Made by a program: the position numbers and the translations under genes
Shown: piece after piece, positions 1-7,041 of the stretch
How positions within the stretch are numbered: position 1 is the stretch's first letter
How the letters are laid out: the number at the start of each line of letters is the position of its first letter
The notes under the pieces: model-generated
What the model was told of the DNA's origin: nothing
Databases searched by the model: none
The model's input: the letters and a program-made list of their open reading frames with translations, nothing else
DNA from: Chloroflexota bacterium
GTDB lineage: Bacteria; Chloroflexota; Dehalococcoidia; SM23-28-2; RBG-16-64-32
Direction: 5' to 3'
Length of the DNA: 15,249 nt
Assembly (NCBI GenBank): GCA_022563285.1
Contig: JADFNQ010000009.1
Coordinates: 1-15,249, forward strand

Positions 1-388
1 AGCCGGCGTAGTAGGAGGCGCGTGTGGGCCCGAAGCTGCGTATCCCCCGAGGCGGATAGCGGCAGGCGGCCGCCGCCGCCTCCGCCTCGGCTCGGTCGTT
101 CACCAGCGGCGCGATGATGCCGTAGGCGCCGGCGTCCAGCATCTTCATGATCATGGCGGGCTCGCACCAGGGGACTCGAACGATCGGTGTGACGCTGGTG
201 GCGGAGATCGCCTGGAGCATGGTCACCGCCGCCGCGTAGTCGATGACCCCGTGTTGCATGTCCAGGCATAGCCAGTCCAGCTCCTGGTGAGCCATCACCT
301 CGGCGGAGAACGAGTTGCCGATGGAGAGCCAGCCTCCCAGCGCCGGCTTGTCCTGTTGCCACAGTTTCTTGACGGCGTTCTCACGCAT
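1..388 (-). CDS. HpcH/HpaI-family aldolase, N-terminal part (cut by window edge)
   Basis: Partial gene reading leftwards off the window, so the C-terminal half is not visible. The visible 129 residues begin MRENAVKKLW and include LDMQHG, IVRVPW, DAGAYGIIAPLV and PPRGIRSFGP. These match the conserved order of the HpcH/HpaI aldolase (citrate lyase beta-like TIM barrel) family, where the D-x-x-H-G segment and the R of RVPW form part of the pyruvate and metal site. Members reversibly cleave 4-hydroxy-2-oxoacids into pyruvate plus an aldehyde, with a divalent metal in the cytoplasm. The start is an ATG with a strong GGAGGGG ribosome binding site 5 bases upstream. The gene is divergent from a 2-oxoacid decarboxylase-like ThDP enzyme across 125 bases, which suggests a shared catabolic role; that link is inference. 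The substrate cannot be told from this fragment. Family assignment is confident. Confidence 0.88.
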   Translation of the reverse strand, partial: MRENAVKKLWQQDKPALGGWLSIGNSFSAEVMAHQELDWLCLDMQHGVIDYAAAVTMLQAISATSVTPIVRVPWCEPAMIMKMLDAGAYGIIAPLVNDRAEAEAAAAACRYPPRGIRSFGPTRASYYAG

Positions 389-423
389 TCCAACCCCTCC
401 AGACGACTCAGTATGACTGCTCA

Positions 424-452
424 CCACTATCACGCCACCTGCCGGCTGTCAA
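424..452 (-). promoter_or_regulatory. Possible promoter of the aldolase gene
   Basis: Read on the minus strand there is a perfect TTGACA (447-452) followed after 17 bases by TAGTGG (424-429), which is a poor -10. It lies 36 bases before the aldolase start codon. The perfect -35 makes it worth listing, but the weak -10 keeps it tentative. Confidence 0.3.
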
Positions 453-513
453 CGTCGCGGCCTGCGTTCAGCGCGGCGGGCTATGGTATCCTTCCCCTCG
501 AAAGGAGCGTCCC

Positions 514-2196
514 ATGCCCAAGCTCAGCGGACGTTACGCCCTGTTCGACCAGCTTGTCGCCGACGGTGTTACGCACGTCTTCGGCAACCCCGGCACCACG
601 GAGGAGGCGTTCCAGGACGCCCTCCAGGAGTATCCCCAGGTGGAGTACATCCTCACCTTGCACGAGTCCGTGGCCGTGGGGATCGCCGACGGCTACGCGC
701 GGGCCAGCGGGCGGCCGTCCTTCGTGCAGCTCCACATCGACTTCGGCCTGGGGAACGCTATGGGCATGCTAACCAACTCCCTCCGAACCCAGACCCCGAT
801 GGTCATCTACGCCGGCCAGCAGCCTCAGCGTGGGGGCTCGCAGGAGCCGATCCTGGCCAGCGACCTGGTACCTATGGCGCAGCCGGTCACCAAGTGGGCC
901 GTGCTAGTAGAGGATGCGGCCGAGATACCGGTCCTGCTCCGCCGCGCCTTCAAGGTGGCGATGGAGCCACCGAGAGGGCCCGTCTTCCTCTCTATCCCTA
1001 CAAACGTCATGGACGTAGAGGCGGATGTTGAGATCGTCCCCACCGCCTACACCAACACCCGCGTGCGGCCCGACCCGGAGGTGGTGGAGAGGGTGGCCGA
1101 GGTGCTGGCGGGGGCGCAATCGCCGGTGATCATCTGCGGCGCCGGCGTCGCCACGTCGGGGGCGATACCGGAGCTGGTGCAGCTCGCCGAGGCGCTGGGG
1201 GCACGCGTGCATGCCTCCTTCTCCGCCGAGATGCCCTTCCCGGAAGACCACCCGCTGTACGCGGGGCTTCTGAACATCATCTCGGAGCCCGCGCTCAAGG
1301 GTCAGCTCTCAGCCGCCGACGTGATCCTGGCCGTGGGCACAGCCGTCTTCACCCCTTTGATGCCACTCAGCGAGTCGCCTTTCCCGCCCCAGGCCTCCGT
1401 CATCCACGTCGACCTGAACCCGCGGGAGATATCGAAGAACTGGCCGGTTCAGCACGGTATGATGGCCGACCCCAAGATGGCCCTTGTCGACCTGATGGCA
1501 GCCCTCCAGAAGCACCTGTCGCCGGCGCACCAGGAGGCGGCCCAGCGCCGCACCCAGGCGGTACAGGCGCTGGCCCAGCAGCTCATGCAAGCAATGGACG
1601 CCTCGGCCCAGGCGAAGTGGGAGAGCGAACCGATAGCCCCAGCTCGCATGGCGAAAGAGCTGGCCGACGCTATCGCTCCCGGCACCATCCTGTTCGATGA
1701 GTCGATCACCGCCGCCGGCCACCTCATGCGCCACCTGCGAATGTCTGAGCCGGGGACGCACTACCGTGCCGCCGGCGGCGGGCTTGGGCCCGGGATGCCC
1801 AATCCCATCGGCGTGAAGCTGGCGCGGCCGGACCGGCCTGTCCTCTCCGTCATCGGCGACGGCGCAGCCCTGTACACGATTCAGGCGCTGTGGACGGCGG
1901 CCCACCACAAGGTGCCGGTCACCTGGGTGGTAGCCAACAACGCCTCTTACCGCATCCTCAAGCTGAACATGCTGGAGTACCTGGGTGAGGGCGCGTCCGG
2001 CCGCAGGTTCATCGGCATGGACCTCACGGACCCGCCGTTGGACTTCTCGCATATCGCCGCCTCGTTCGGCGTCAAAGGCGTCCGCATCGAGCACCCAGAC
2101 GAGATCGGGGCGGCGGTGCGGGAGGCGCAGGCCGCCGAGGAGCCCCGTCTGGTGGATATCGTCATCGATGGCGACATCCGTTCCCGCTGGCTGTAG
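514..2196 (+). CDS. Thiamine-diphosphate-dependent enzyme, benzoylformate decarboxylase-like
   Basis: A 560-residue ThDP enzyme with the three-domain layout of the acetolactate synthase/benzoylformate decarboxylase superfamily. The N-terminal Pyr domain has FGNPGTTE (23-30) and the cofactor-activating glutamate E51 in HESVAVGIADGYA. The central domain has ICGAGVATSG near 207-216. The C-terminal PP domain has the ThDP/Mg motif from GDG (448-450) to NN (475-476). The PP-domain segments IGDGAALYTIQALWTAA and RAAGGGLG resemble MdlC more than acetolactate synthase. His74 in QLHIDFG aligns with the catalytic His70 of benzoylformate decarboxylase. However, the catalytic Ser26 position is Thr (NPGT), and no obvious equivalent of His281 is seen. 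A 2-oxoacid decarboxylase or carboligase is likely, with unknown substrate. The start is ATG with AAAGGAG 6 bases upstream. It is divergent from the aldolase, which may make or consume its 2-oxoacid (inference). Confidence 0.88.
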   Translation: MPKLSGRYALFDQLVADGVTHVFGNPGTTEEAFQDALQEYPQVEYILTLHESVAVGIADGYARASGRPSFVQLHIDFGLGNAMGMLTNSLRTQTPMVIYAGQQPQRGGSQEPILASDLVPMAQPVTKWAVLVEDAAEIPVLLRRAFKVAMEPPRGPVFLSIPTNVMDVEADVEIVPTAYTNTRVRPDPEVVERVAEVLAGAQSPVIICGAGVATSGAIPELVQLAEALGARVHASFSAEMPFPEDHPLYAGLLNIISEPALKGQLSAADVILAVGTAVFTPLMPLSESPFPPQASVIHVDLNPREISKNWPVQHGMMADPKMALVDLMAALQKHLSPAHQEAAQRRTQAVQALAQQLMQAMDASAQAKWESEPIAPARMAKELADAIAPGTILFDESITAAGHLMRHLRMSEPGTHYRAAGGGLGPGMPNPIGVKLARPDRPVLSVIGDGAALYTIQALWTAAHHKVPVTWVVANNASYRILKLNMLEYLGEGASGRRFIGMDLTDPPLDFSHIAASFGVKGVRIEHPDEIGAAVREAQAAEEPRLVDIVIDGDIRSRWL

Positions 2197-2268
2197 CTAG
2201 CCTTTGCCCAGGACCACCCTACATATGCCTAAGTTGGGAGGACGTCCGCCCTTTCCTTATGTCTGCGT

Positions 2269-2299
2269 AACCGTTACTATGGCATTCGCGTTAACGGTT
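2269..2299. repeat. Perfect 8-bp inverted repeat, possible operator
   Basis: AACCGTTA at 2269-2276 is mirrored by TAACGGTT at 2292-2299 with a 15-base spacer. The left arm sits inside a second small palindrome, GTAAC-C-GTTAC (2267-2277), and the right arm includes GTTAAC. It lies in the non-coding gap between the ThDP gene and the small protein ahead of the sigma factor. No T-run follows, so it looks more like a protein-binding site than a terminator. Function is inferred from symmetry and position only. Confidence 0.4.
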
Positions 2300-2328
2300 G
2301 CCGTGTCAGAGCCGCTACAGCTAGGCCC

Positions 2329-2526
2329 ATGCAAGAGCGGAAGCAGGAATACCTGGATGCCTACAAGGCCTGGCAGACTCAACTGCAAGCGCTCCACCAC
2401 GTGCTTCTGGACGGGGAGCGGCTGGAGCCGCCGAAGCTCAAAGCGCTGCTCAACCGCGAGGCACGCCTGAAGGAGCGCTATGACCGTGCGCGCCGGGCCT
2501 TGCTGGGCGTGTCGGAGGAAGGGTAA
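2329..2526 (+). CDS. Small charged helical protein, function unknown
   Basis: A 65-residue protein that I do not recognise as a named family. It is rich in Lys, Arg, Glu, Leu and Ala, with no Cys, no signal peptide and no membrane segment. It should form one or two amphipathic helices (LDAYKAWQTQLQALHHVLL, then LKALLNREARLKERYDRARRALL). The pattern resembles a small coiled-coil or helical hairpin. The start is ATG with only a weak purine stretch upstream. A GGAGGAAGGG stretch covers the end of this gene and could serve the sigma factor that follows. Being just ahead of the sigma and membrane-protein pair suggests co-transcription. Overlapping frames in this stretch look like non-coding translations by comparison. 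It is probably a real gene, but this rests on composition and context alone. Confidence 0.55.
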   Translation: MQERKQEYLDAYKAWQTQLQALHHVLLDGERLEPPKLKALLNREARLKERYDRARRALLGVSEEG

Positions 2527-2561
2527 CTCGTTGTGAATTGGACCCGTATCTACAGCCGTTC

Positions 2562-2590
2562 ACCGCACGTTCTGTTAGTGGTCGTGCGGT
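2562..2590. repeat. Perfect 8-bp inverted repeat at the sigma-factor start
   Basis: ACCGCACG (2562-2569) and CGTGCGGT (2583-2590) are exact reverse complements separated by 13 bases. The right arm ends one base before the ATG at 2592. In RNA this would be a GC-rich hairpin at the likely start codon; in DNA it could be an operator. If translation begins at the TTG at 2538 instead, the repeat lies inside the coding sequence. Confidence 0.4.
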
Positions 2591-2591
2591 C

Positions 2592-3215
2592 ATGTACGCT
2601 CAGGTTTTGTCAGGACTAGTGGACAAGCCCCGGGATTTAGCGGCCGGCAAAGAGGCCGCCAGCACGCCTATCGACCGCAGCGAGGAGTGGGAGCTGGTGC
2701 AACGTGCCCAGACTCTGGACGAGGCCGCGCTTGCTTCTCTCTACTCCTCCTACTATCCGCGTGTCTACAACTATGCGTTCCTTCAGCTGGGCGATATCCA
2801 GGCCGCAGAGGACCTGGCCTCTGAGGTGATGCTGAAGCTGCTGGAGTCCATCAAGAAATACCGGTTCCGGGGCACACCCTTCTCCGCCTGGGTGTTCCGG
2901 ATCGCCCGGAACAGGCTGATCGACCTGCACCGCCGCCGCAAGCGACGGGGTGAGGTGAACCTTTCGGAGCCGCTGGCCTCCATGCAGATCGGCCCCCAGA
3001 CCATGGCCGAACGGGCCCTGGAGCGGGGACAGCTCCAACTGGCCCTGAAATACCTGACGGACGAGCAGCGGCAGGTGATAGTGCTGAAGTTCATCGAGGG
3101 GTTCGATAACGCCTCGATTGCCCGCATCCTGCGCCGCAGTGAGGGTGCAATCAAGTCGTTGCAGCACCGGGCGCTGAACTCTCTTCGACGCGTCATGGCG
3201 GGGGAGGGTCGCTGA
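2592..3215 (+). CDS. ECF-type RNA polymerase sigma factor
   Basis: A sigma-70 family factor of the extracytoplasmic-function type, 207 residues from this ATG. Sigma region 2 runs about 45-118: YPRVYNYAFLQLGDIQAAEDL, SEVMLKLLESI, then FSAWVFRIARNRLIDLHRRR, the core-binding and -10-recognition helices. Sigma region 4 runs about 150-201, with LTDEQRQVIVLKFIEG and a helix-turn-helix through SIARILRRSEGAIKSLQHRAL that should read the -35. There is no region 1 or 3. The start is uncertain: an in-frame TTG at 2538 adds 18 residues of unlikely sequence and lies 14 bases after GGAGGAAGGG, while a GTG at 2619 is also possible. The TGA stop shares one base with the ATG of the membrane protein that follows, giving translational coupling. 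That partner is the natural candidate for its anti-sigma or regulator. Confidence 0.88.
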   Translation: MYAQVLSGLVDKPRDLAAGKEAASTPIDRSEEWELVQRAQTLDEAALASLYSSYYPRVYNYAFLQLGDIQAAEDLASEVMLKLLESIKKYRFRGTPFSAWVFRIARNRLIDLHRRRKRRGEVNLSEPLASMQIGPQTMAERALERGQLQLALKYLTDEQRQVIVLKFIEGFDNASIARILRRSEGAIKSLQHRALNSLRRVMAGEGR

Positions 3216-5035
3216 TGGCCCGCGGTTGGGCTGCCGTCCTGGACGAATGTTTGGCCGCCCTTGGTAAGGGCGAACGCCTGGAAGACTGCCTGGCCCGCTA
3301 CCCAAACTACGCGGAGGAGCTGCGAATATACCTAACCATGGCCCAGCGGCTGACCCAGATACCGCACCATCAGCCCCGAGCGTCCGCCCAAGCCGCGACC
3401 TGGCAGCGCTTCCGGGCCCGGGCGGATGATATGCGTCTGGGGCGGAGGCCGCGTCTCTCCCTGAACGTGGGCTGGATGCGTCCGCTGGCGATCGCGGCCG
3501 TCCTGGTGCTGGCAGTGCTAGTCGCCGCAGGTGGCACTGCCTACGCGGCCCAGGACGCCCTTCCAAGCAGCCCCCTCTACCGCGTCAAGCTGGCCACCGA
3601 GGATGTCCGCGTCTGGTTCACTTTCGATGATGGGGCGAAGGCGGAGCTGCTGCTCGACCAGTCGAATGAGCGGACGGACGAGGTCATGGAGATGCTGCAG
3701 CGCGGGAAGTCGATCCCGGGGAACGTCCTCACCGCCCTTCGCGATCGCAACGCCCGGGCAGTGCGGATCCTCCAAGACAACCCGGACGAGCTGCGTCTGC
3801 TGACCCGCGCCCGTGAGCAGTCTGCGGACCAGGAAGACCTGCTTCTGGCGCTATGGGGAGACATCTCGGAGTCGGCAAGAGATGAATACGCAGAGGTGGT
3901 GGCCACCCTTCACAACGCTCAACTGCGGACCAGCGGGATACCGGGCTCGATCAGGCCGGGCGATCTGGCTGCGGGGGTCATCAACATCACCGGGGCGGCA
4001 GAACCGGCAGGCGAGGGGGTGTGGCTCCTGAGCGGCGTGGAGGTTCACTTTGATCTCCGCACGCTGGGAGGCGTTGAGCTAGAACCGGGCCAGGCCGTCA
4101 GTGTTATCGCTGCCAGAGACGCTGAGGGACGGCTACTGGCGCTGGACGTCACGGCTACGGACAGAGGGCAGCCGGAGCAGGGGTATGTCGTCTCCGGCGC
4201 TGTGGAAGTTGTAGGCGAGGATGAAGTGGTAATCGCCGGTCACCGCATCGCTATCACCGAGAGGACGCTGCTTAAGCTCCGGCTACAGCTCGGCCAGCAG
4301 GTGGAGATAAAGGTCGAGCAGGTGGACGGGCAAGCGATCGCCTCCAGTGTGGAGGGACCCGCGGGTGACATCGAGGAGGGGACGCCTCCTCTCCTGGCCT
4401 ACGAGGGCATCATCGAGGGTGAGGTCAGCACTGAGGAGGTAACCAACACTTGGGTGGTGGGTGGTCAGGAGTTCACGGTCACTCCCAGTACCGAGATTGA
4501 CGCCCGCAGCGGCGCCCTGGTAGAAGGTGCGCGTGCCCGCGTGGAGGCAGTAGCTGAAGACGGGGAAGCGATCGCCAAGAGAGTCGTGATCCTCTCAGAT
4601 GACCCGGGCGAGGACGTAATTCGGGTGGAAGGAGTGCTGGAGGAGGGGGACAATGAGATCTGGACGATCAGCGGAATAGAAGTGAAGGCGCCCGATGATA
4701 CCGAAACGCCGGAGATCGGGAGCCTGGTGACGTTGGAGGGACACCGCGTAGACAAGCGGCTGATCGCTGATAAGCTCTTTACCACGTACGACCCAGGGAA
4801 TAGAGGTCTGGCACTACTGCGCGGTTCCATCGGGTTGATCGAAGAGGGCGGGAGGTGGCAGGTCGGCCTCGTACCAGTGGGAATACCCGATGAGACGGTT
4901 GTCATTGGGGAGCCGCAGGTGGGGAGCCAGGTGTTCATCTGGGGAAGCCGCGATGACGAGGGGGCACTGGAAGCGGTGTTCGTCAGCGTCATAGGCGGGA
5001 CACCACCGCCGCCGCCGGAGCCCGAGGAGGAGTAG
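3215..5035 (+). CDS. DUF5667/DUF5666-type single-pass membrane protein, candidate regulator of the ECF sigma factor
   Basis: A 606-residue protein. The N-terminal cytoplasmic part (about 1-85) is helical (LDECLAALGKGERLEDCLARYP, then YAEELRIYLTMAQRL) and looks like the anti-sigma-style segment that precedes DUF5667. One membrane helix follows at about 89-111 (LAIAAVLVLAVLVAAGG). Outside the membrane comes a DUF5667-like helical domain starting at LPSSPLYRVKLATEDVR and reaching about 220. Roughly five beta-rich repeats resembling DUF5666 follow (about 230-600; for example WVVGGQEFTVTPSTEID and IWTISGIEVKAP). The tail is PPPPPEPEEE. No zinc-binding HxxxCxxC motif of classical ZAS anti-sigma factors is visible. 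Its start overlaps the sigma stop by one base, so the two are co-translated. Acting as a membrane-anchored sigma partner that senses the envelope is inference from architecture and context. Confidence 0.75.
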   Translation: MARGWAAVLDECLAALGKGERLEDCLARYPNYAEELRIYLTMAQRLTQIPHHQPRASAQAATWQRFRARADDMRLGRRPRLSLNVGWMRPLAIAAVLVLAVLVAAGGTAYAAQDALPSSPLYRVKLATEDVRVWFTFDDGAKAELLLDQSNERTDEVMEMLQRGKSIPGNVLTALRDRNARAVRILQDNPDELRLLTRAREQSADQEDLLLALWGDISESARDEYAEVVATLHNAQLRTSGIPGSIRPGDLAAGVINITGAAEPAGEGVWLLSGVEVHFDLRTLGGVELEPGQAVSVIAARDAEGRLLALDVTATDRGQPEQGYVVSGAVEVVGEDEVVIAGHRIAITERTLLKLRLQLGQQVEIKVEQVDGQAIASSVEGPAGDIEEGTPPLLAYEGIIEGEVSTEEVTNTWVVGGQEFTVTPSTEIDARSGALVEGARARVEAVAEDGEAIAKRVVILSDDPGEDVIRVEGVLEEGDNEIWTISGIEVKAPDDTETPEIGSLVTLEGHRVDKRLIADKLFTTYDPGNRGLALLRGSIGLIEEGGRWQVGLVPVGIPDETVVIGEPQVGSQVFIWGSRDDEGALEAVFVSVIGGTPPPPPEPEEE

Positions 5036-5083
5036 CTACCCGACCTCGGAATACGACCGGAGAGCGCTCGCTATACGATCCGC

Positions 5084-6565
5084 TTAGACGGACGCCTGCG
5101 CTTGCAGCCGGCGTAAGGCAGCGTCGAGCCGCTCCAGGCTGCGCTCGCGGCCCAGCACGGCCATCGTCTCGAACAGCGGGGGCGCGGCCGTCTTACCGGT
5201 AACAGCAACCCGGATGAGGCCGAACAGGTCGCCCGTCTTGAGCTCCAGCTCCTGCGCCAGGGGACGGATAGCGCTCTCCAGCGGTGCGTGCTCCCAACGC
5301 TCGAGGCCGCTGATCCGCTGGACGATGGTTCTCAGGGCCGCAGCGGCTGCGGCGGGATCACCGGCCAGCTTTTTACCGAGCAGGGTCTCCGTCTCGTACT
5401 CCAGATCTCCCCGCAGGAAGAAGAAATCGGCCATCCCCACGGCATCGGTGAGGAGCTTAATGCGCTCCCGTATCAGGGGGATGATACGCTGAAGCAGTTC
5501 GCGATCAATGGGCGTCCCCAGCTTCTCCTCCAGGAAGGGCACCGTCCACTCTGCCAGGTCCCTCTCGGGCAGCTCGCGGATGTAGACGCCGTTCATCCAC
5601 TCCAGCTTCTCCCGGTTGAAGACGGCCGGGCTGGCGAGGATACGCTCCAAGGAGAAGTGACGCACGAACGTCTCGCGATCGATGATCTCCGTGCGGTCAT
5701 CCAGCGACCAGCCGAGGAGGCCGAGGAAGTTGAACAGCGCCTCCGGTAGGAAGCCACGGTCGCGGAACTCCAGGACGGAGGTATCGCCGTGGCGCTTGGA
5801 GAGCTTGGCGCGGTCCGGGCCCAGGATCATGGGCAGGTGGGCGAAGGCGGGCGGCTCCCAGCCGAAGGCACCGTAGAGTAGGATATGCCTGGGGGTACTG
5901 GACAGCCACTCATCGCCGCGCAGGACGTGGGTGATCCCCATCAGGTGGTCGTCCACGATGTTGGCGAGGTGGTAGACGGGGAAGCCGTCCGACTTCAGCA
6001 GCACGAAGTCGTCCAGGGTATCGTTGTCGAACATGATGTCCCCGCGGACGAGGTCGTGGAAGCCGGTCTGGCCGGAGAGGGGCGTCTTGAACCGGACGAC
6101 GCAGGGGAGCCCCCTCGATTGCTGCCGCTCGGCGTCCGGGAGGTCGCGGCAGTGGCGGTCGTACTTGGGGGGTAGCTTGCGCCGCTGCATATCCTTGCGC
6201 ACCTCGTCCAGACGCTCCGGAGTGCAGTAGCAGCGGTAGGCGTGGCCGGCCTCGATGAGCTGGGCGGCGTGATCACGATATGTCTCCGCTCGGCGGGACT
6301 GGACGTAGGGGCCGTGGCCACCGATGTCGCGGCTGGGGTCGGAGGCGTCCGGCCCCTCGTCGTAGTCCAGCCCCAGCCAGGCGAGCGAGTCGAAGATCGC
6401 CCGTTCGGCCCCTTCGACGTAGCGCGTGCGATCGGTGTCCTCAAGACGCACGATGAAGGCGCCGCCCTCGTGGCGGGCGAACAGCCAGTTGAACAGGGCG
6501 GTGCGGATGTTCCCGATGTGAGGCACGCCGGTGGGGGAGGGGGCATAACGGACGCGGACGGCCAT
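5084..6565 (-). CDS. gltX: Glutamyl-tRNA synthetase
   Basis: Class I aminoacyl-tRNA synthetase of 493 residues, normal for the family. It charges tRNA-Glu with glutamate in the cytoplasm, and in organisms lacking GlnRS may also charge tRNA-Gln for later amidation. The Rossmann domain carries APSPTGVPHIGN (8-19, the HIGH-type signature) and the family motif FIVRLEDTDRTR. The KMSKS-type loop is KLSKRHG (254-260). C112 and C114 (CYC), with H138 and C139, sit where many GluRS bind zinc. The C-terminal half is the all-helical anticodon-binding region. The start is chosen at MAVRVRYAPS, which matches the usual N-terminus; an in-frame ATG at 6577 would add four residues (MSPA). No Shine-Dalgarno is seen, but a TAGAAT box sits 10 bases upstream, which suggests a nearly leaderless mRNA. 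It converges with the DUF5667/5666 gene across 48 bases that hold no clear terminator. Confidence 0.96.
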   Translation of the reverse strand: MAVRVRYAPSPTGVPHIGNIRTALFNWLFARHEGGAFIVRLEDTDRTRYVEGAERAIFDSLAWLGLDYDEGPDASDPSRDIGGHGPYVQSRRAETYRDHAAQLIEAGHAYRCYCTPERLDEVRKDMQRRKLPPKYDRHCRDLPDAERQQSRGLPCVVRFKTPLSGQTGFHDLVRGDIMFDNDTLDDFVLLKSDGFPVYHLANIVDDHLMGITHVLRGDEWLSSTPRHILLYGAFGWEPPAFAHLPMILGPDRAKLSKRHGDTSVLEFRDRGFLPEALFNFLGLLGWSLDDRTEIIDRETFVRHFSLERILASPAVFNREKLEWMNGVYIRELPERDLAEWTVPFLEEKLGTPIDRELLQRIIPLIRERIKLLTDAVGMADFFFLRGDLEYETETLLGKKLAGDPAAAAAALRTIVQRISGLERWEHAPLESAIRPLAQELELKTGDLFGLIRVAVTGKTAAPPLFETMAVLGRERSLERLDAALRRLQAQASV

Positions 6566-6575
6566 AGCGGGGCTC

Positions 6576-6581
6576 ATTCTA
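6576..6581 (-). promoter_or_regulatory. -10-like box of gltX
   Basis: TAGAAT on the minus strand ends 10 bases before the chosen gltX ATG. No convincing -35 lies 16-18 bases farther upstream (GGGTTA at best). If used, the transcript would start within a few bases of the start codon. Confidence 0.35.
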
Positions 6582-6625
6582 GCAGAACCCAGGATCTGTA
6601 ACCCAGACCCGATATGAGGCGGGGC

Positions 6626-6654
6626 TTGCACCTGTCGCCGCGAACAGCTACCTT
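6626..6654 (+). promoter_or_regulatory. Possible promoter of the 96-residue protein
   Basis: TTGCAC (6626-6631), a 17-base spacer, then TACCTT (6649-6654), which ends 10 bases before the ATG at 6665. Both boxes are weak, but the geometry matches that of other apparently leaderless genes in this window. Confidence 0.28.
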
Positions 6655-6664
6655 GACTCTCGGC

Positions 6665-6955
6665 ATGGAAGGCGTGATCGAGGTCAATCCGGCGCACATC
6701 GAGACGCTGTATACCAGCGGCATGGAGCTGCCGTACGTCGAGTTCGGCGAGGTGGAGCCGGCGCTCAAGCTGGTGCACGACGGCGAGGAGTACTGGTACG
6801 TGCGTACGCTCCCCTTGACGGGGTACGGTGCTGTCATGGCTCGCCATATCCGCGAGCTTGAAGGCGACGGCAAGAAGCCGATCCTGGCCCGCTTCTGGGA
6901 CCGGATCTACATCTACGCCACGGGCGTGACGCCCATCGGCGCGGGGAAGAAGTAG
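6665..6955 (+). CDS. Conserved-looking hypothetical protein (96 residues)
   Basis: Not recognised as a named family. From this ATG it reads MEGVIEVNPAHIETLYTSG and ends IYATGVTPIGAGKK. It is a soluble, mixed alpha/beta-looking protein with many aromatics (EEYWYVRTLP, ARFWDRIYIYATG) and no signal peptide, membrane segment or Cys. An in-frame ATG at 6614 would give 113 residues, but the extra 17 (RRGLHLSPRTA...) look like untranslated leader. The 6665 start also has a promoter-like pair placed just upstream. It is divergent from gltX, with 99 bases between the chosen starts. Downstream, after 86 bases that include a strong promoter, comes the DUF4242 gene. No function is proposed. Amino-acid use looks protein-like throughout, so the gene is probably real. 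Confidence 0.6.
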   Translation: MEGVIEVNPAHIETLYTSGMELPYVEFGEVEPALKLVHDGEEYWYVRTLPLTGYGAVMARHIRELEGDGKKPILARFWDRIYIYATGVTPIGAGKK

Positions 6956-6979
6956 CCGGGAGCAGGGCTCCCCTCTACC

Positions 6980-7008
6980 TTGTTAGAGTCGGCTTGGGCC
7001 TGTATAAT
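6980..7008 (+). promoter_or_regulatory. Strong promoter of the DUF4242 gene
   Basis: TTGTTA (6980-6985), 17-base spacer, perfect TATAAT (7003-7008). Transcription would start near 7015, leaving a leader of about 27 bases that contains the GGAGGG ribosome binding site before the ATG at 7042. Confidence 0.7.
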
Positions 7009-7041
7009 CTGGCCTATCTCATACCTAGAGGGAGGGTCGCC

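Noticed and set aside
1309..2094. 261-codon minus-strand frame inside the ThDP gene
   Set aside because: It is antisense to the conserved PP domain of the enzyme, with low-complexity composition and no start signal.
2204..2470. 88-codon plus-strand frame overlapping the small helical protein
   Set aside because: It lacks a ribosome binding site, contains the inverted repeat, and its C-terminal half is Arg/Ser/Trp-rich in the way of an out-of-frame reading. The overlapping 65-residue frame looks far more protein-like.
2595..2607. Exact 13-base match TACGCTCAGGTTT between the sigma-factor start region and 8797-8809 in the molybdoenzyme promoter
   Set aside because: Tempting as a sigma target site. 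However, about one or two exact 13-base matches are expected by chance in a window this size, and the first copy is probably coding sequence (codons 2-6).
5036..5083. Terminator between the converging DUF5667/5666 gene and gltX
   Set aside because: Only the short palindrome GAGCGCTC is present, with no T-run on either strand.
6578..6847. N-terminal extension of gltX to 6847
   Set aside because: GluRS begins immediately before the APSPTG motif. The extra 90 or so residues are antisense to the start of the 96-residue gene and have no family match.
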